Positions 8,244-16,900 are shown, counted from the stretch's first letter. The stretch: 64,000 nt of DNA from Chersky-840 sp963794615 (GCA_963794615.1 CAWCEP010000012.1:62001-126000); one strand, 5' to 3'. Made by a program: numbers and translations. The notes: a model not told the origin generated them from the sequence alone.

Positions 8244-9410
8244 CTACTTCGGGCCGGGCCGGGTCCAGCTGGCGAGGTACCCGTCGTCGGCCACGGTGCG
8301 GGCGGTGGGACTGATCCCGAGGGGCCGGAAGGTGTCGACCATGACCGCCGTCTCCTCGGTTCGAGTCTGGCCCAGGGCCGCCTCCACGCTTCCCGGCTGG
8401 GGCCCGTGGGTGAAGCCGGCCGGGTGCACGGTGAGCGATCCCGGCGCGATGCCGGCCCCACGGCGGCTGGTGAAGTCCCCGTCGACGTAGAAGAGCACTT
8501 CGTCGCTGTCGACGTTGGCGTGGTGGTACGGGATCGGGACCGCCTTCGGGTCGGTGTCGAGCAGCCGGGGTACGAAACTGCACACCACGAACCCGGTCCC
8601 GACGAAGGTCTGGTGCACGGGGGGTGGCTGGTGGAAGCGCCCCACGATGGGCTCGAAGTCCCCGATGGAGAAGGCGTAGGGGTACACGCACCCGTCCCAG
8701 CCCACCACGTCGAACGGATGGGAGCGGTGCACATGGCGCGCCCATCCCGACCGGTGGCGAATCACGACGGGCACGTCGTCGCCCTCTTCGAGCATCGGGC
8801 CCGACGGCACGCGCAGGTCGCGCTCGCTGTAGGGCGCCCCTTCGAGCAACTGCCCGGCGCCGTTGGTGTAGCGCGCCGGGATGGAGACCCGCCCTGACGC
8901 CTCGATCACGAGCGTCCGCAGCGTCACGCCCGCCTCGACGACCCAGCGGTGTGTGGTCGACGCCGGCACCACGACGTAGTCGCCGGACTGCACCGGCAGC
9001 CGTCCGAACACCGACTCGAGGACAGCCTGACCGTCGACGACGAACACGAGCTCGTCTCCGGCGGCGTTTCGGTACAGCCCGCTCGACGCCTCGGCCGCGG
9101 CCCAGCACAGACTGAGGTCGGCGTTGCCGACGAGGACGCGGCGCCCGGTGACGGGGTCACCCCCGCTCGGCAGCGACGGCAGCCGCAGGTGCAGGGGCTC
9201 CAGGGCGTCGTTGGCGGGCAGGGCGTCCCGATCCACCCTCAGGGGCTCGGCGCGCACCACCGCGCTCGGCGAGCTCCGGTGATACAGCAGCGACGACGCG
9301 CCCGAGAACCCTTCCTCGCCCACGAGCTCCTCGGCCAGGCGACCGGTGTCGCCGGTGTAGAGCATGTGGCGCTTCCTCGGGATGTCGCCCACCCGCTGGT
9401 ATCCCGGCAC
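8244..9410 (-). CDS. hmgA: homogentisate 1,2-dioxygenase
   Basis: 388 residues. GTG at 9410 ('MPGYQRVGDIPRKRH') is chosen because GGAGGG lies 4-9 bp upstream and the family begins with this motif. The enzyme opens the aromatic ring of homogentisate to maleylacetoacetate. The cupin-type C-terminal half has 'HRSHPFDVVGWDGCVYPYAF', 'HHANVDSDEVLFYVDGDF' and 'LTVHPAGFTHGPQPG', supplying the His/Glu iron ligands. It matches the short, actinobacterial type of the enzyme. It follows hppD by 54 bp on the same strand, so the two are probably co-transcribed. Confidence 0.95.
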   Translation of the reverse strand: MPGYQRVGDIPRKRHMLYTGDTGRLAEELVGEEGFSGASSLLYHRSSPSAVVRAEPLRVDRDALPANDALEPLHLRLPSLPSGGDPVTGRRVLVGNADLSLCWAAAEASSGLYRNAAGDELVFVVDGQAVLESVFGRLPVQSGDYVVVPASTTHRWVVEAGVTLRTLVIEASGRVSIPARYTNGAGQLLEGAPYSERDLRVPSGPMLEEGDDVPVVIRHRSGWARHVHRSHPFDVVGWDGCVYPYAFSIGDFEPIVGRFHQPPPVHQTFVGTGFVVCSFVPRLLDTDPKAVPIPYHHANVDSDEVLFYVDGDFTSRRGAGIAPGSLTVHPAGFTHGPQPGSVEAALGQTRTEETAVMVDTFRPLGISPTARTVADDGYLASWTRPGPK

Positions 9411-9464
9411 GTCCGCCCTCCGCTCGCGCTCTGGGGCCCTGCCGGCCGCCACCGGTCGACAGGG

Positions 9465-10601
9465 CTACAGGTTGCCCCGTCGAGCCTGCTCGCGCTCGAT
9501 CGCCTCGAAGAGCGCCTTGAAGTTCCCGTCGCCGAAGCCGGTGGCTCCGACCCGCTCGATGACCTCGACGAACAAGGTAGGGCGGTCAGCCAGGGTCTCG
9601 GTGAACACCTGGAGAAGGTAGCCACCGCTGTCGGTGTCGACCAGGATGCCGAGTCGCTCGAGCTCTTCCCAGGGCACGTCGAGATCGCCGCAGCGCCGGC
9701 GGGCGTCGTCGTAGTACGTGTTCGGGGGGACGAGGAAGTGCACGCCCCGGTGCCGGAGCTCGTCGACGGCCACCACGATGTCGGGGGTTGCGAACGCCGT
9801 GTGCTGGACCCCGGGACCGCCGTAGGCATCGAGGTATTCCTGGATCTGGCTCTTGCGGCGTCCCGGGGCCGGCTCGTTGATCGGGAGGACGACATCGCCG
9901 CCGTTCCACATGACCGTCGAGCGCAGGGCCGAGTAGGACGTCGACACCTGGTCGGCGGCGAAGTGGCGCATCTGGGTGAATCCGAGCACGTGCTCGTACC
10001 ACTGAACCCAGCCGTCCAGCCGGCCCTCCTCCACATTCCCGACCACGTGGTCCAGTCCCGACAGGCCGACCGGGCTGCCTGCGGACGCAAGTGGCGCGGC
10101 CACGGCCACGAACCCCGGGCCGAAGGGGCCGCGGTACCCCGTACGGTCCACGAAGACGTGGGTTGTGTCGCCGTAGGTGGCACAGGTGGCGGCGCGCACC
10201 GAGCCGAGCTCGTCGGACACCGTCCTCGGACCCTCGAACGCGATCGCCCCCCGGCCCACGGCAGCCTCGTAGGCGCCGTCGACATCGCAGACCGCCAGGG
10301 CGATGGCCCGGACGCCGTCGCCGTGGTCCCGGACGTGCGCGACGACGGGGCTGTCGGGGTTCAGTCCGGACGTCACCACCAGACGGATGGCGCCCTGCTC
10401 GAGCACATAACTGGCCCTGTCCCGCACCCCCGTCTCGGGGCCGGCGTACGCGGTACAGGTGAAACCGAAGGCCGACTGGAGGAAGTGGGAGAAGACGCGC
10501 CCGTTGCCCACCCAGAGCTCGAGGTGATCCCAGCCCGCCAGGAAGTCGGCGGGGGTCACGTCGGGCGCCGCCGTGGGAATGGTGATGGCCATACCTTCCA
10601 T
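9465..10601 (-). CDS. hppD: 4-hydroxyphenylpyruvate dioxygenase
   Basis: About 378 residues; ATG at 10601 or 10592 ('MAITIPTAAPDVTP') are both possible. It converts 4-hydroxyphenylpyruvate to homogentisate with release of CO2. Two vicinal-oxygen-chelate halves are seen: N-terminal 'WDHLELWVGNGRVFSHFLQS' and C-terminal 'GLDHVVGNVEEGRLDGWVQW'. Iron ligands are His in 'GLDHVVGN', His in 'GVQHTAFAT' and Glu in 'LLQVFTETL'. The C-terminal gate 'GFGDGNFKALFEAIEREQ' is complete. It is divergent from a second Lrp/AsnC regulator and upstream of hmgA. Confidence 0.95.
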   Translation of the reverse strand: MEGMAITIPTAAPDVTPADFLAGWDHLELWVGNGRVFSHFLQSAFGFTCTAYAGPETGVRDRASYVLEQGAIRLVVTSGLNPDSPVVAHVRDHGDGVRAIALAVCDVDGAYEAAVGRGAIAFEGPRTVSDELGSVRAATCATYGDTTHVFVDRTGYRGPFGPGFVAVAAPLASAGSPVGLSGLDHVVGNVEEGRLDGWVQWYEHVLGFTQMRHFAADQVSTSYSALRSTVMWNGGDVVLPINEPAPGRRKSQIQEYLDAYGGPGVQHTAFATPDIVVAVDELRHRGVHFLVPPNTYYDDARRRCGDLDVPWEELERLGILVDTDSGGYLLQVFTETLADRPTLFVEVIERVGATGFGDGNFKALFEAIEREQARRGNL

Positions 10602-10636
10602 GCAACGACCGTTACACTGAGAAGTCAATGAGAAGC

Positions 10637-10661
10637 TTCAGATCTGAACATTCTGTATACA
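10637..10661. promoter_or_regulatory. candidate Lrp operator cluster between hppD and lrp
   Basis: The 73-bp divergent gap is AT-rich. It carries a perfect 12-bp palindrome TTCAGATCTGAA (10637-10648) and a perfect 8-bp palindrome TGTATACA (10654-10661), with centres 15 bp apart. They are positioned to control hppD and the regulator together. Binding by the adjacent Lrp protein is inferred. Confidence 0.45.
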
Positions 10662-10674
10662 CAAAGGTAGGGCA

Positions 10675-11187
10675 ATGAAACATACTGCCCACACTGGCGC
10701 CGTCCTCGACGACATCGACCGCCGCCTGTTGGTGGCGCTGGCGGCAGCGCCCCGAGCCGGGACGCTGGAGCTCAGCCGCGCCCTGGGCGTGGCCCGCAAC
10801 ACCGCCCAGGCCCGCCTGGAGAAGCTGGTGGCCTCCGGAGTCATCGCCGGTTTCGGCCCCGAGGTGGACCTCGAACGCGTCGGCTACCACGTGGCTGCCT
10901 TCGTGACGCTGCAGATCGCCCAGGGCCGGGGACGGGACGTCACGGCCCATCTGAGAACGATCGCCGAGGTCACCGAGGTCCACCGCACCACGGGCGAGGG
11001 TGACCTGCTGTGCCGCGTCGTGGCGCTCGGCAACGCCGAACTGGCCGTGGTCCTCGACCGCATCCTGGAGGTGCCCGGGATCAACCGGACGACCACGGCC
11101 CTCGTGCTCGACACCCCCGTGCCCACGCGGGTGCTGCCCGCCATCGACGCCTTGCCGCCCCCGGGCACCTCGCGCCGCAGCGCGTGA
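10675..11187 (+). CDS. Lrp/AsnC family transcriptional regulator (divergent from hppD)
   Basis: 170 residues, ATG at 10675. An HTH domain ('TLELSRALGVARNTAQARLE') is followed by the RAM domain ('YHVAAFVTLQIAQGRGRDV', 'RTTGEGDLLCRVVALGN'). It is clearly different in sequence from the Lrp protein divergent from phhA, so the island has two independent regulators rather than a recent duplicate. The divergent arrangement with hppD over a short palindrome-rich gap suggests control of the hppD-hmgA unit. The ligand is likely an aromatic amino acid or keto acid, by inference. Confidence 0.9.
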   Translation: MKHTAHTGAVLDDIDRRLLVALAAAPRAGTLELSRALGVARNTAQARLEKLVASGVIAGFGPEVDLERVGYHVAAFVTLQIAQGRGRDVTAHLRTIAEVTEVHRTTGEGDLLCRVVALGNAELAVVLDRILEVPGINRTTTALVLDTPVPTRVLPAIDALPPPGTSRRSA

Positions 11188-11291
11188 AATGGCCCCCGAG
11201 AGGCCACGGCCGACGCGGCCCCGGTCCGGCTCGGCCTTGTCGGGGAAGCCCGTCTCGAGAGAAGAACCTTTCCCCAGTACAGAACACCTCC

Positions 11292-11297
11292 TACAAT
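11292..11297 (+). promoter_or_regulatory. candidate -10 element of livJ promoter
   Basis: TACAAT stands out in GC-rich DNA 80 bp upstream of the livJ start codon. The -35 region about 17 bp upstream is weak (near CTTTCC). This would give a leader of about 74 nt. Confidence 0.35.
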
Positions 11298-11377
11298 GCG
11301 CCGCAATTCCCGGTTGACCAGGCGCGTGGCAGATCCGGTTCCTGGACCGATCGGCAACGAGGAATGGGAGGGACACC

Positions 11378-12604
11378 ATGACCGCAAACTTCCCGGGCCG
11401 CGCTCGGGCCGTCGTCCGATTCGGAGCGATCGTGGGCACCGCCGCGCTCGCCCTGGCGGCGTGCAGTAGCAGCCCATCGACGCCAAAGGCCAGTACCAGC
11501 AAGACGTACACGATTGCCTACGAGGGCCCGCTCTCGGGTGGCAACTCCCAGCTCGGCCTCTTCCAGAAGTTCGCGGTCCAGCTGGCCATCAAGCAGGCCA
11601 ACGCAGGGACCACCTTCGGGCACCTTCCCTTCAAGTTGGCCTTCCTCCCCGAAGACGACCAAGGATCGCCGACCCAGGCGCCCACCGCGGCGCAGGCCGT
11701 GCTCGGTTCGAGCTCGACGATGGCGGTGATCGGCCCGGCGTTCTCGGGGGCCAGCAAGGCCGCCGACCCGCTGTTCAACCAGGCGGGCCTGGCCATGGTC
11801 ACCCCGTCGGCCACCGACCCGACCCTGCAGACGCACGGGTGGAACAACTTCTTCCGGGTGGTCGCCGACGATGACTCGCAAGGGCCGGCCGACGCCCAGT
11901 ACATCGTGAAGAAGTTGGCAGCCAAGACCGTCTACGCCATCGACGATGCCAGCGCCTACGCCCAGGGCCTGGTGGGGGCGTTCGACACCGAGGCCACGAC
12001 CCTCGGTGCCAAGCTCACCCACGAGACTGCCCCCGGCACGACCCAGTGCCAGGCGGGGACGGGCAACGTCCAGCAGTACGGGGCTCTGGCTACCAAGGTG
12101 AAGTCGAGCGGCGACGCGGCGGTCTTCTACGCCGGGTACTACTGCGACTTCGCGCTCCTCGCCAAGGCGCTGCGGGGGGCCGGGTTCACCGGGCAGCTGG
12201 TGTCCGACGACGGCTCGGAGAGCGACACCTTCATCACCCAGGCCGGCGCCACGGTGGCCACCGGGGCCCTGGCCAGCTGTGCCTGCCAGGACATCACGCA
12301 GAACCCCGCCGCGACCTCGTTCAACTCCGGCTACAAGACGCTGGCGGGTTTCGCCCCCGGCATCTACTCCGGTGAGGCCTACGACGCCACCAACGCCGTC
12401 ATCTCCGTGATGAAATCGATCGGGGCCAACGTGACGAGGGCCAAGGTGGTGAGCGGACTGCACAGCGTCAGCTACAAGGGGCTGACCAAGACCGTGGCCT
12501 TCCAGTCCGACGGGAACATCAGTGGGACCTCGGTGTACATCTACAAGGTCGAGGGAGCGCATTTCGTGCAGCTCGGCTCGGTCGCCCAACTGGTCGGCAG
12601 CTAG
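11378..12604 (+). CDS. livJ: branched-chain-type amino acid ABC transporter substrate-binding lipoprotein
   Basis: 408 residues, ATG at 11378 with GGGAGGG at good spacing. A lipoprotein signal peptide ends in the lipobox 'LALAAC', so the protein is anchored on the outer face of the membrane. The mature part is a Peripla_BP_6/LivJ-type two-lobed binding protein ('YEGPLSGGNSQLGLFQKFAV', 'VIGPAFSGASKAADPLFNQA', 'VYAIDDASAYAQGLVGAF'). It is first in a complete five-gene importer. The ligand may be a branched-chain or aromatic amino acid; position next to Phe/Tyr catabolism favours the latter by inference only. An internal terminator separates it from the permeases. Confidence 0.92.
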   Translation: MTANFPGRARAVVRFGAIVGTAALALAACSSSPSTPKASTSKTYTIAYEGPLSGGNSQLGLFQKFAVQLAIKQANAGTTFGHLPFKLAFLPEDDQGSPTQAPTAAQAVLGSSSTMAVIGPAFSGASKAADPLFNQAGLAMVTPSATDPTLQTHGWNNFFRVVADDDSQGPADAQYIVKKLAAKTVYAIDDASAYAQGLVGAFDTEATTLGAKLTHETAPGTTQCQAGTGNVQQYGALATKVKSSGDAAVFYAGYYCDFALLAKALRGAGFTGQLVSDDGSESDTFITQAGATVATGALASCACQDITQNPAATSFNSGYKTLAGFAPGIYSGEAYDATNAVISVMKSIGANVTRAKVVSGLHSVSYKGLTKTVAFQSDGNISGTSVYIYKVEGAHFVQLGSVAQLVGS

Positions 12605-12617
12605 CTCGATGCGAACA

Positions 12618-12646
12618 GGGCCGGGGCCTCGAGCCCCGGCCCTTTT
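12618..12646 (+). terminator. intrinsic terminator between livJ and livH
   Basis: A perfect 10-bp GC stem (GGGCCGGGGC / GCCCCGGCCC) with a 5-nt loop is followed directly by TTTT. It lies 13 bp after the livJ stop and 22 bp before livH. It should partially terminate transcription and make the binding protein more abundant than the membrane and ATPase subunits. Confidence 0.85.
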
Positions 12647-12667
12647 CGCTGGGCGGTATCGACCGAC

Positions 12668-13597
12668 ATGTGCTTTACCCACAGCTTCTGGGCTCTCACC
12701 GTCCAAGGTCTGTCCGACGGTTTCCTGTACGCGCTGATCGCCCTGGGCTACACCCTGGTGTACGGCGTCCTGCAGCTGATCAACTTCGCCCACAGCGAGG
12801 TGTTCATGTCCGGCGGCTTCGCCGGCTACTTCGTGCTCCGGACCCTCATCGGGTCCAGCTCCCCGCACGGGGCGTCGTCGGTCGGCCTGGTGGTGGTGGG
12901 CATCGCGGCGGGGGCCGCGGCGGGCGGGGTGGTGGCCTTCCTGCTCGAGCGCGTGGCCTACCGGCCGCTGCGGCGACATAACGCCCCCCGATTGGCGTTT
13001 CTCATCAGTGCCATCGGGGCCTCGTTCTTCCTCTACAACCTGGCGGGCAAGGAGTTCGGCCGCGACTCCGTCTCCATCCCCGCCCCCTTCAACCTGAGCG
13101 GGACCGTCTTCACCGTCTTCGGGGCCCCCGTCCAGACCTACGAGATCGTGATCGCCATCTCCGCGGTCATCATGCTGGTGCTGCTCGACCGGCTGGTGGC
13201 GGTGACCCGGCTGGGCCGGGGCATCCGGGCCGTGGCCCAGGACGCGGACACCGCCGCCCTCATGGGCGTCGACATCGACCGCACCATCTCCCAGACCTTC
13301 GTGATCGGCGGCCTCCTCGGGGGAGCGGCCGGCTTCCTCTTCGGGTTGAGCTCGGGCGTGGTGTACACGATGGGGTTCACCCCGGGGCTCAAGGCCTTCA
13401 CCGCCGCGGTCCTGGGCGGGATCGGGAACGTCCGGGGGGCGGTGCTCGGAGGACTCCTCCTCGGCGTGACCGAGAACCTCGGGGTCGCCTGCGTGCAATC
13501 GTCGTGGCGCGACGTCATCGCGTTCGGGATCCTCGTCCTGGTCCTGCTCGTCCGGCCCACCGGCCTGCTCGGTGAGCGACTGGGCCGATCGGCATGA
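12668..13597 (+). CDS. livH: branched-chain-type amino acid ABC transporter permease LivH
   Basis: 309 residues starting 'MCFTHSFWALTVQGLSDG'. The LivH signature 'GYTLVYGVLQLINFAHSEVF' is followed by about eight membrane helices. The EAA-like loop 'TRLGRGIRAVAQDADTAALM' contacts the ATPases. 'AAVLGGIGNVRGAVLGGLLLG' near the C-terminus is typical. Its stop overlaps the livM start by 4 bp (ATGA), giving translational coupling. It forms the channel with LivM. Confidence 0.93.
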   Translation: MCFTHSFWALTVQGLSDGFLYALIALGYTLVYGVLQLINFAHSEVFMSGGFAGYFVLRTLIGSSSPHGASSVGLVVVGIAAGAAAGGVVAFLLERVAYRPLRRHNAPRLAFLISAIGASFFLYNLAGKEFGRDSVSIPAPFNLSGTVFTVFGAPVQTYEIVIAISAVIMLVLLDRLVAVTRLGRGIRAVAQDADTAALMGVDIDRTISQTFVIGGLLGGAAGFLFGLSSGVVYTMGFTPGLKAFTAAVLGGIGNVRGAVLGGLLLGVTENLGVACVQSSWRDVIAFGILVLVLLVRPTGLLGERLGRSA

Positions 13598-14952
13598 GAA
13601 TGCCGGTGGCGACCATGCCCGCCCCGGTGCGGCGCACCCTGGCCTGGGTGCGCACCGACAGCGGCCGCCGCCTGGGAGGGTGGATCCTCGGCGCGCTGAT
13701 CGTGGCCCTCATGACCGGCCCGTCGGGAAACACCGGGGCCCCCACGGCCGGGTTCACCGGGTCGCTCCTGCACCCGCGGGTGCTGGTGTTCCTCGGCATG
13801 GGCGTGGCCCTGTGGATGCTCACCAACGTCCGCCGCCGCTACGGGGAGCGCATCCGGGCCGCGAGCGAGCACGTCACGGGGACGCCGAGCCGGCTCCTGC
13901 GGACCCGCCGGGCCCGCTACGGCCTGTACGTGGCGGTCCTGGCCGTGGCCATCGCCTACCCGCCCACCCTGTCGGGGTTCTGGCAGGAGGTGCTCGTCGA
14001 CCAGATCGGGGTCTTCGTGCTCCTGGCGGTCGGGCTCAACGTGGTCGTCGGCTACGCCGGTCTGCTCGATCTCGGCTACATCGCCTTCTATGCCATCGGG
14101 GCGTATTCCGGCGCGTACTGGACCGGGGCCCTTCCGGTCCACCCGCCCTTCCACCTGAACCCCTTCTGGGCCATACCCCTGGCCGTGCTGGCGGCCATGC
14201 TCGCCGGCGTGGTCCTCGGCGCCCCCACGCTCCGACTGCGGGGGGACTACCTGGCCATCGTGACCCTCGGCTTCGGCGAGATCATCCAGATCGTCGCCAC
14301 CAACCTCCAGGGGGTCACCGGTGGGGCCGAGGGGGCGAGCGGCATTCCCCATTTCTCGGTGCACCTGGCGGGCATCAGGTACCAGTGGGGTCTCAGCAAC
14401 CTTCCCTACTACTACCTCCTCCTCGGGTTCGTCGTGGTGGTGCTGGTGGCGTTCCGCGCCCTGGAGAACTCGCGCGTCGGCCGTGCCTTCGCGGCCATCA
14501 GGGAGGACGAGGTGGCCGCCGAAGCGGTCGGGATCAACATCCTCAAGTACAAGGTGATGGCGTTCTCGATCGGTGCGTCGACGTCGGGGTTCGCCGGGCT
14601 CCTCGAGGCGAGCAAGATCAGCTTCGTGTCCTCGCAGGACTTCACCGTGCAGCTGTCGATCCTCGTGCTGGTGCTCGTGATCTTCGGTGGCATGGGGTCC
14701 CTGCCGGGTGCGGTGGCGGGGGCGGCCTTCTTGCAGTGGGTACCCCAGATCCTGCGCCAGCATCCCCTCTTCGGGTACCAGCCCCAGGACCTCTACATCT
14801 ACCTGGGGGCGCTGCTCGTCGTGATGATGATCTTCCGGCCCGAGGGCATGCTCCCGTCACGCCGGCGGCGGCGGGAGATCGTGCTGGCCGAGACCGGCAT
14901 CGGCACCGCCGACGCCATGAGCGGTTCGTCCGACCCCGCCGTCCGGCCGTGA
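13594..14952 (+). CDS. livM: branched-chain-type amino acid ABC transporter permease LivM
   Basis: 452 residues, longer than many LivM proteins because of an N-terminal extension of about 130 residues with two extra hydrophobic segments. The core starts with 'LLAVGLNVVVGYAGLLDLGY' and contains 'LRGDYLAIVTLGFGEIIQI' and the ATPase-contact loop 'SRVGRAFAAIREDEVAAEAV'. It overlaps livH by 4 bp and livG by 4 bp (GTGA), so all four membrane/ATPase genes are coupled. Confidence 0.93.
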   Translation: MRMPVATMPAPVRRTLAWVRTDSGRRLGGWILGALIVALMTGPSGNTGAPTAGFTGSLLHPRVLVFLGMGVALWMLTNVRRRYGERIRAASEHVTGTPSRLLRTRRARYGLYVAVLAVAIAYPPTLSGFWQEVLVDQIGVFVLLAVGLNVVVGYAGLLDLGYIAFYAIGAYSGAYWTGALPVHPPFHLNPFWAIPLAVLAAMLAGVVLGAPTLRLRGDYLAIVTLGFGEIIQIVATNLQGVTGGAEGASGIPHFSVHLAGIRYQWGLSNLPYYYLLLGFVVVVLVAFRALENSRVGRAFAAIREDEVAAEAVGINILKYKVMAFSIGASTSGFAGLLEASKISFVSSQDFTVQLSILVLVLVIFGGMGSLPGAVAGAAFLQWVPQILRQHPLFGYQPQDLYIYLGALLVVMMIFRPEGMLPSRRRRREIVLAETGIGTADAMSGSSDPAVRP

Positions 14953-15854
14953 CCGTGTCCGCCGAGCAGGTGCTCAACCCGTCCGCGGTGGACGACCCCA
15001 TCGTGTCGGTGGACGGCGTGACCCTACGGTTCGGGGGTGTGGTCAGCCTGGCCGGGGTGACCCTCGGGCAGCGCCGGGGCGAGATCCTCGCCGTGATCGG
15101 TCCCAACGGGGCAGGCAAGACGTCACTGTTCAATTGCCTCACGGGCGTCTACACACCGCAGGAGGGGACCATCGAGTTCCGACCGACGGGCCGCCCCTCG
15201 GTGGCGCTCGTCGGTCGACGACCCAACCGGGTCAACCGGCTCGGGATAGCCCGCACCTTCCAGACGAGCCGGCTCTTCAACGCCCTCAGCGCCTACGAGA
15301 ACGTCCGCGTCGGCGTGGAGTCACGCCAGCACACCGGGCCCCTGGGGGCGATGCTCCGGCTGCCGCGCACCCGGCGCGAGGAACGCCAGAGCCGCGCCAC
15401 CACCGAGGAGCTCCTGAGCTTCGTGGGCCTCACCGACCGGGCCGACGAGCTGGCCAGCTCGCTCCCCTACGGAGACCAGCGCAAGCTGGAGATCGCCCGC
15501 GCCCTCGCCACCCGTCCCGAGCTACTGCTGCTGGACGAGCCCGCCGCCGGCACCAACCTGGCCGAGAAGCAGGCGCTCGAGGACCTCATCCGCCGCGTCA
15601 ACCGGGAGAGAAGCGTCTCGGTCCTCCTCATCGAGCACGACATGCGGCTCGTCATGTCGGTGGCCGAACGCGTGGCTGTGCTGAATTTCGGCCTCGTGAT
15701 CGCCGTGGGCACCCCGGCCGAGGTCCAGCACGACGCCGCGGTCGTGGAGGCATACCTGGGCCGGCCCGACGACGCCACGCCGACCACCACCACATCGGAC
15801 AACCGCCAAACCGGCCGCGGACACGGCCCGGAGCCCGAGGACGGCGATCGCTAA
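14949..15854 (+). CDS. livG: branched-chain-type amino acid ABC transporter ATP-binding protein LivG
   Basis: 301 residues from GTG 14949, whose TG is shared with the livM TGA stop. Walker A is 'GPNGAGKTSLFNCLTG', the signature is the degenerate LivG form 'SLPYGDQRKLEIARAL', and Walker B is 'LLLLDEPAAGTN'. 'RTFQTSRLFNALSAYENV' is the LivG Q-loop region. The last 30 residues form a Thr/Gly/Pro-rich tail absent from most homologues. It pairs with LivF to drive import. Confidence 0.93.
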   Translation: MTVSAEQVLNPSAVDDPIVSVDGVTLRFGGVVSLAGVTLGQRRGEILAVIGPNGAGKTSLFNCLTGVYTPQEGTIEFRPTGRPSVALVGRRPNRVNRLGIARTFQTSRLFNALSAYENVRVGVESRQHTGPLGAMLRLPRTRREERQSRATTEELLSFVGLTDRADELASSLPYGDQRKLEIARALATRPELLLLDEPAAGTNLAEKQALEDLIRRVNRERSVSVLLIEHDMRLVMSVAERVAVLNFGLVIAVGTPAEVQHDAAVVEAYLGRPDDATPTTTTSDNRQTGRGHGPEPEDGDR

Positions 15855-16570
15855 TGGCGCTGCTCGAGCTCGACGGGATCGAGGTCCGCTACGGGACGAT
15901 TCGCGCCCTGCGCGGGGTCACCCTCGAAGTGGCTGAGGGCGAGATCGTGGCGCTGCTCGGCGCCAACGGGGCGGGAAAGACGACCACGTTGCGCACGATC
16001 TCCGGCATGCTGCACCCGGTTGCCGGCACCATCGGCTTCGACGGCAAACCGATCCACACCGTGGCCGCCCACAAGATCGTGAGCATGGGAATCAGCCATG
16101 TGCCCGAGGGGCGACGCATCTTCCCGCGCATGTCGGTGCAGGAGAACCTGGAGATGGGCGCCTATCAGCGCCGGGGCTCCATCAGCGACGAGATGGAACA
16201 CGTCTACAGCCTGTTCCCCGTCCTGAAGGAACGGCGGCGCCAGGACGGCGGCACGCTCTCGGGTGGGGAGCAGCAGATGCTGGCGATCGGACGGGCCCTC
16301 ATGAGCAGGCCCCGCCTGCTCCTGTTGGACGAGCCCTCCATGGGTCTCGCCCCCATGATCGTGGCGCAGATCTTCCGCATCCTCACCGACATCAGGGCCG
16401 AGGGGACGACGCTCTTGCTCGTGGAGCAGAACGCCGCCCAGGCGCTGGCCGTGGCCAACCGGGGCTACGTGCTGGAGACCGGCGACATCGTCATGTCGGG
16501 ACCGGCCGCCGATCTCCTCCGGGACGAGCGGGTGCGGGCGGCCTACCTGGGCGAGAGCGTGGCCCCATAG
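15854..16570 (+). CDS. livF: branched-chain-type amino acid ABC transporter ATP-binding protein LivF
   Basis: 238 residues. The ATG shares one base with the livG TAA stop (TAATG). Walker A 'GANGAGKTTTLRTISG', the LivF-specific 'GISHVPEGRRIFPRMSVQEN', signature 'LSGGEQQMLAIGRAL', Walker B 'LLLLDEPSMGLAP' and the switch His region 'LLVEQNAAQAL' are all intact. It is the last gene of the importer operon; no hairpin follows closely. Confidence 0.94.
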   Translation: MALLELDGIEVRYGTIRALRGVTLEVAEGEIVALLGANGAGKTTTLRTISGMLHPVAGTIGFDGKPIHTVAAHKIVSMGISHVPEGRRIFPRMSVQENLEMGAYQRRGSISDEMEHVYSLFPVLKERRRQDGGTLSGGEQQMLAIGRALMSRPRLLLLDEPSMGLAPMIVAQIFRILTDIRAEGTTLLLVEQNAAQALAVANRGYVLETGDIVMSGPAADLLRDERVRAAYLGESVAP

Positions 16571-16654
16571 GGCAAGCGTGCCACCGGGTCCGTCGATGGG
16601 CGTTCGCCCGATCGCATCGGGACAACCTCCAAACGGACCGATACCCCTTCCACG

Positions 16655-16900
16655 GTGGCGACCGGCCCGAGGACCCGCGATACGCAGAGTGGCGATGTCG
16701 ACATCGCCTACCAGGTGCTCGGTGACGGGCCGATCGACCTCCTCTTGTGTACGGGAATGGTCATCCCGATCCAATGCATGGACGAAGAACCGTCCATGGC
16801 TCGATTCCAGCGTCGACTCGCCTCGTTCGCTCGCCTCTGCGCTTCGACACACGCGGGATCGGCTCGTCGGACAGGGGGTCTCCCTCGGCTCCTCCCACCC
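16655..16900 (+). pseudogene. remnant of an alpha/beta-hydrolase-adenylate cyclase fusion gene
   Basis: Frame one reads 'RTRDTQSGDVDIAYQVLGDG' and 'SMARFQRRLASFARL'. After a frameshift near 16845 the next frame continues 'RFDTRGIGSSDRGSP'. This is the N-terminal alpha/beta-hydrolase module of actinobacterial proteins that end in a class III nucleotide cyclase domain. Nothing of the remaining hydrolase or the cyclase domain follows; the next 160 bp (16901-17061) show no gene. About 80 codons of a protein that is normally over 400 residues survive. Confidence 0.7.

Noticed and set aside
11291..13498. A 735-residue antisense frame over livJ and livH
   Set aside because: Composition of a GC-rich shadow (Gly/His/Glu/Arg rich, no motifs), opposite two convincing transporter genes.
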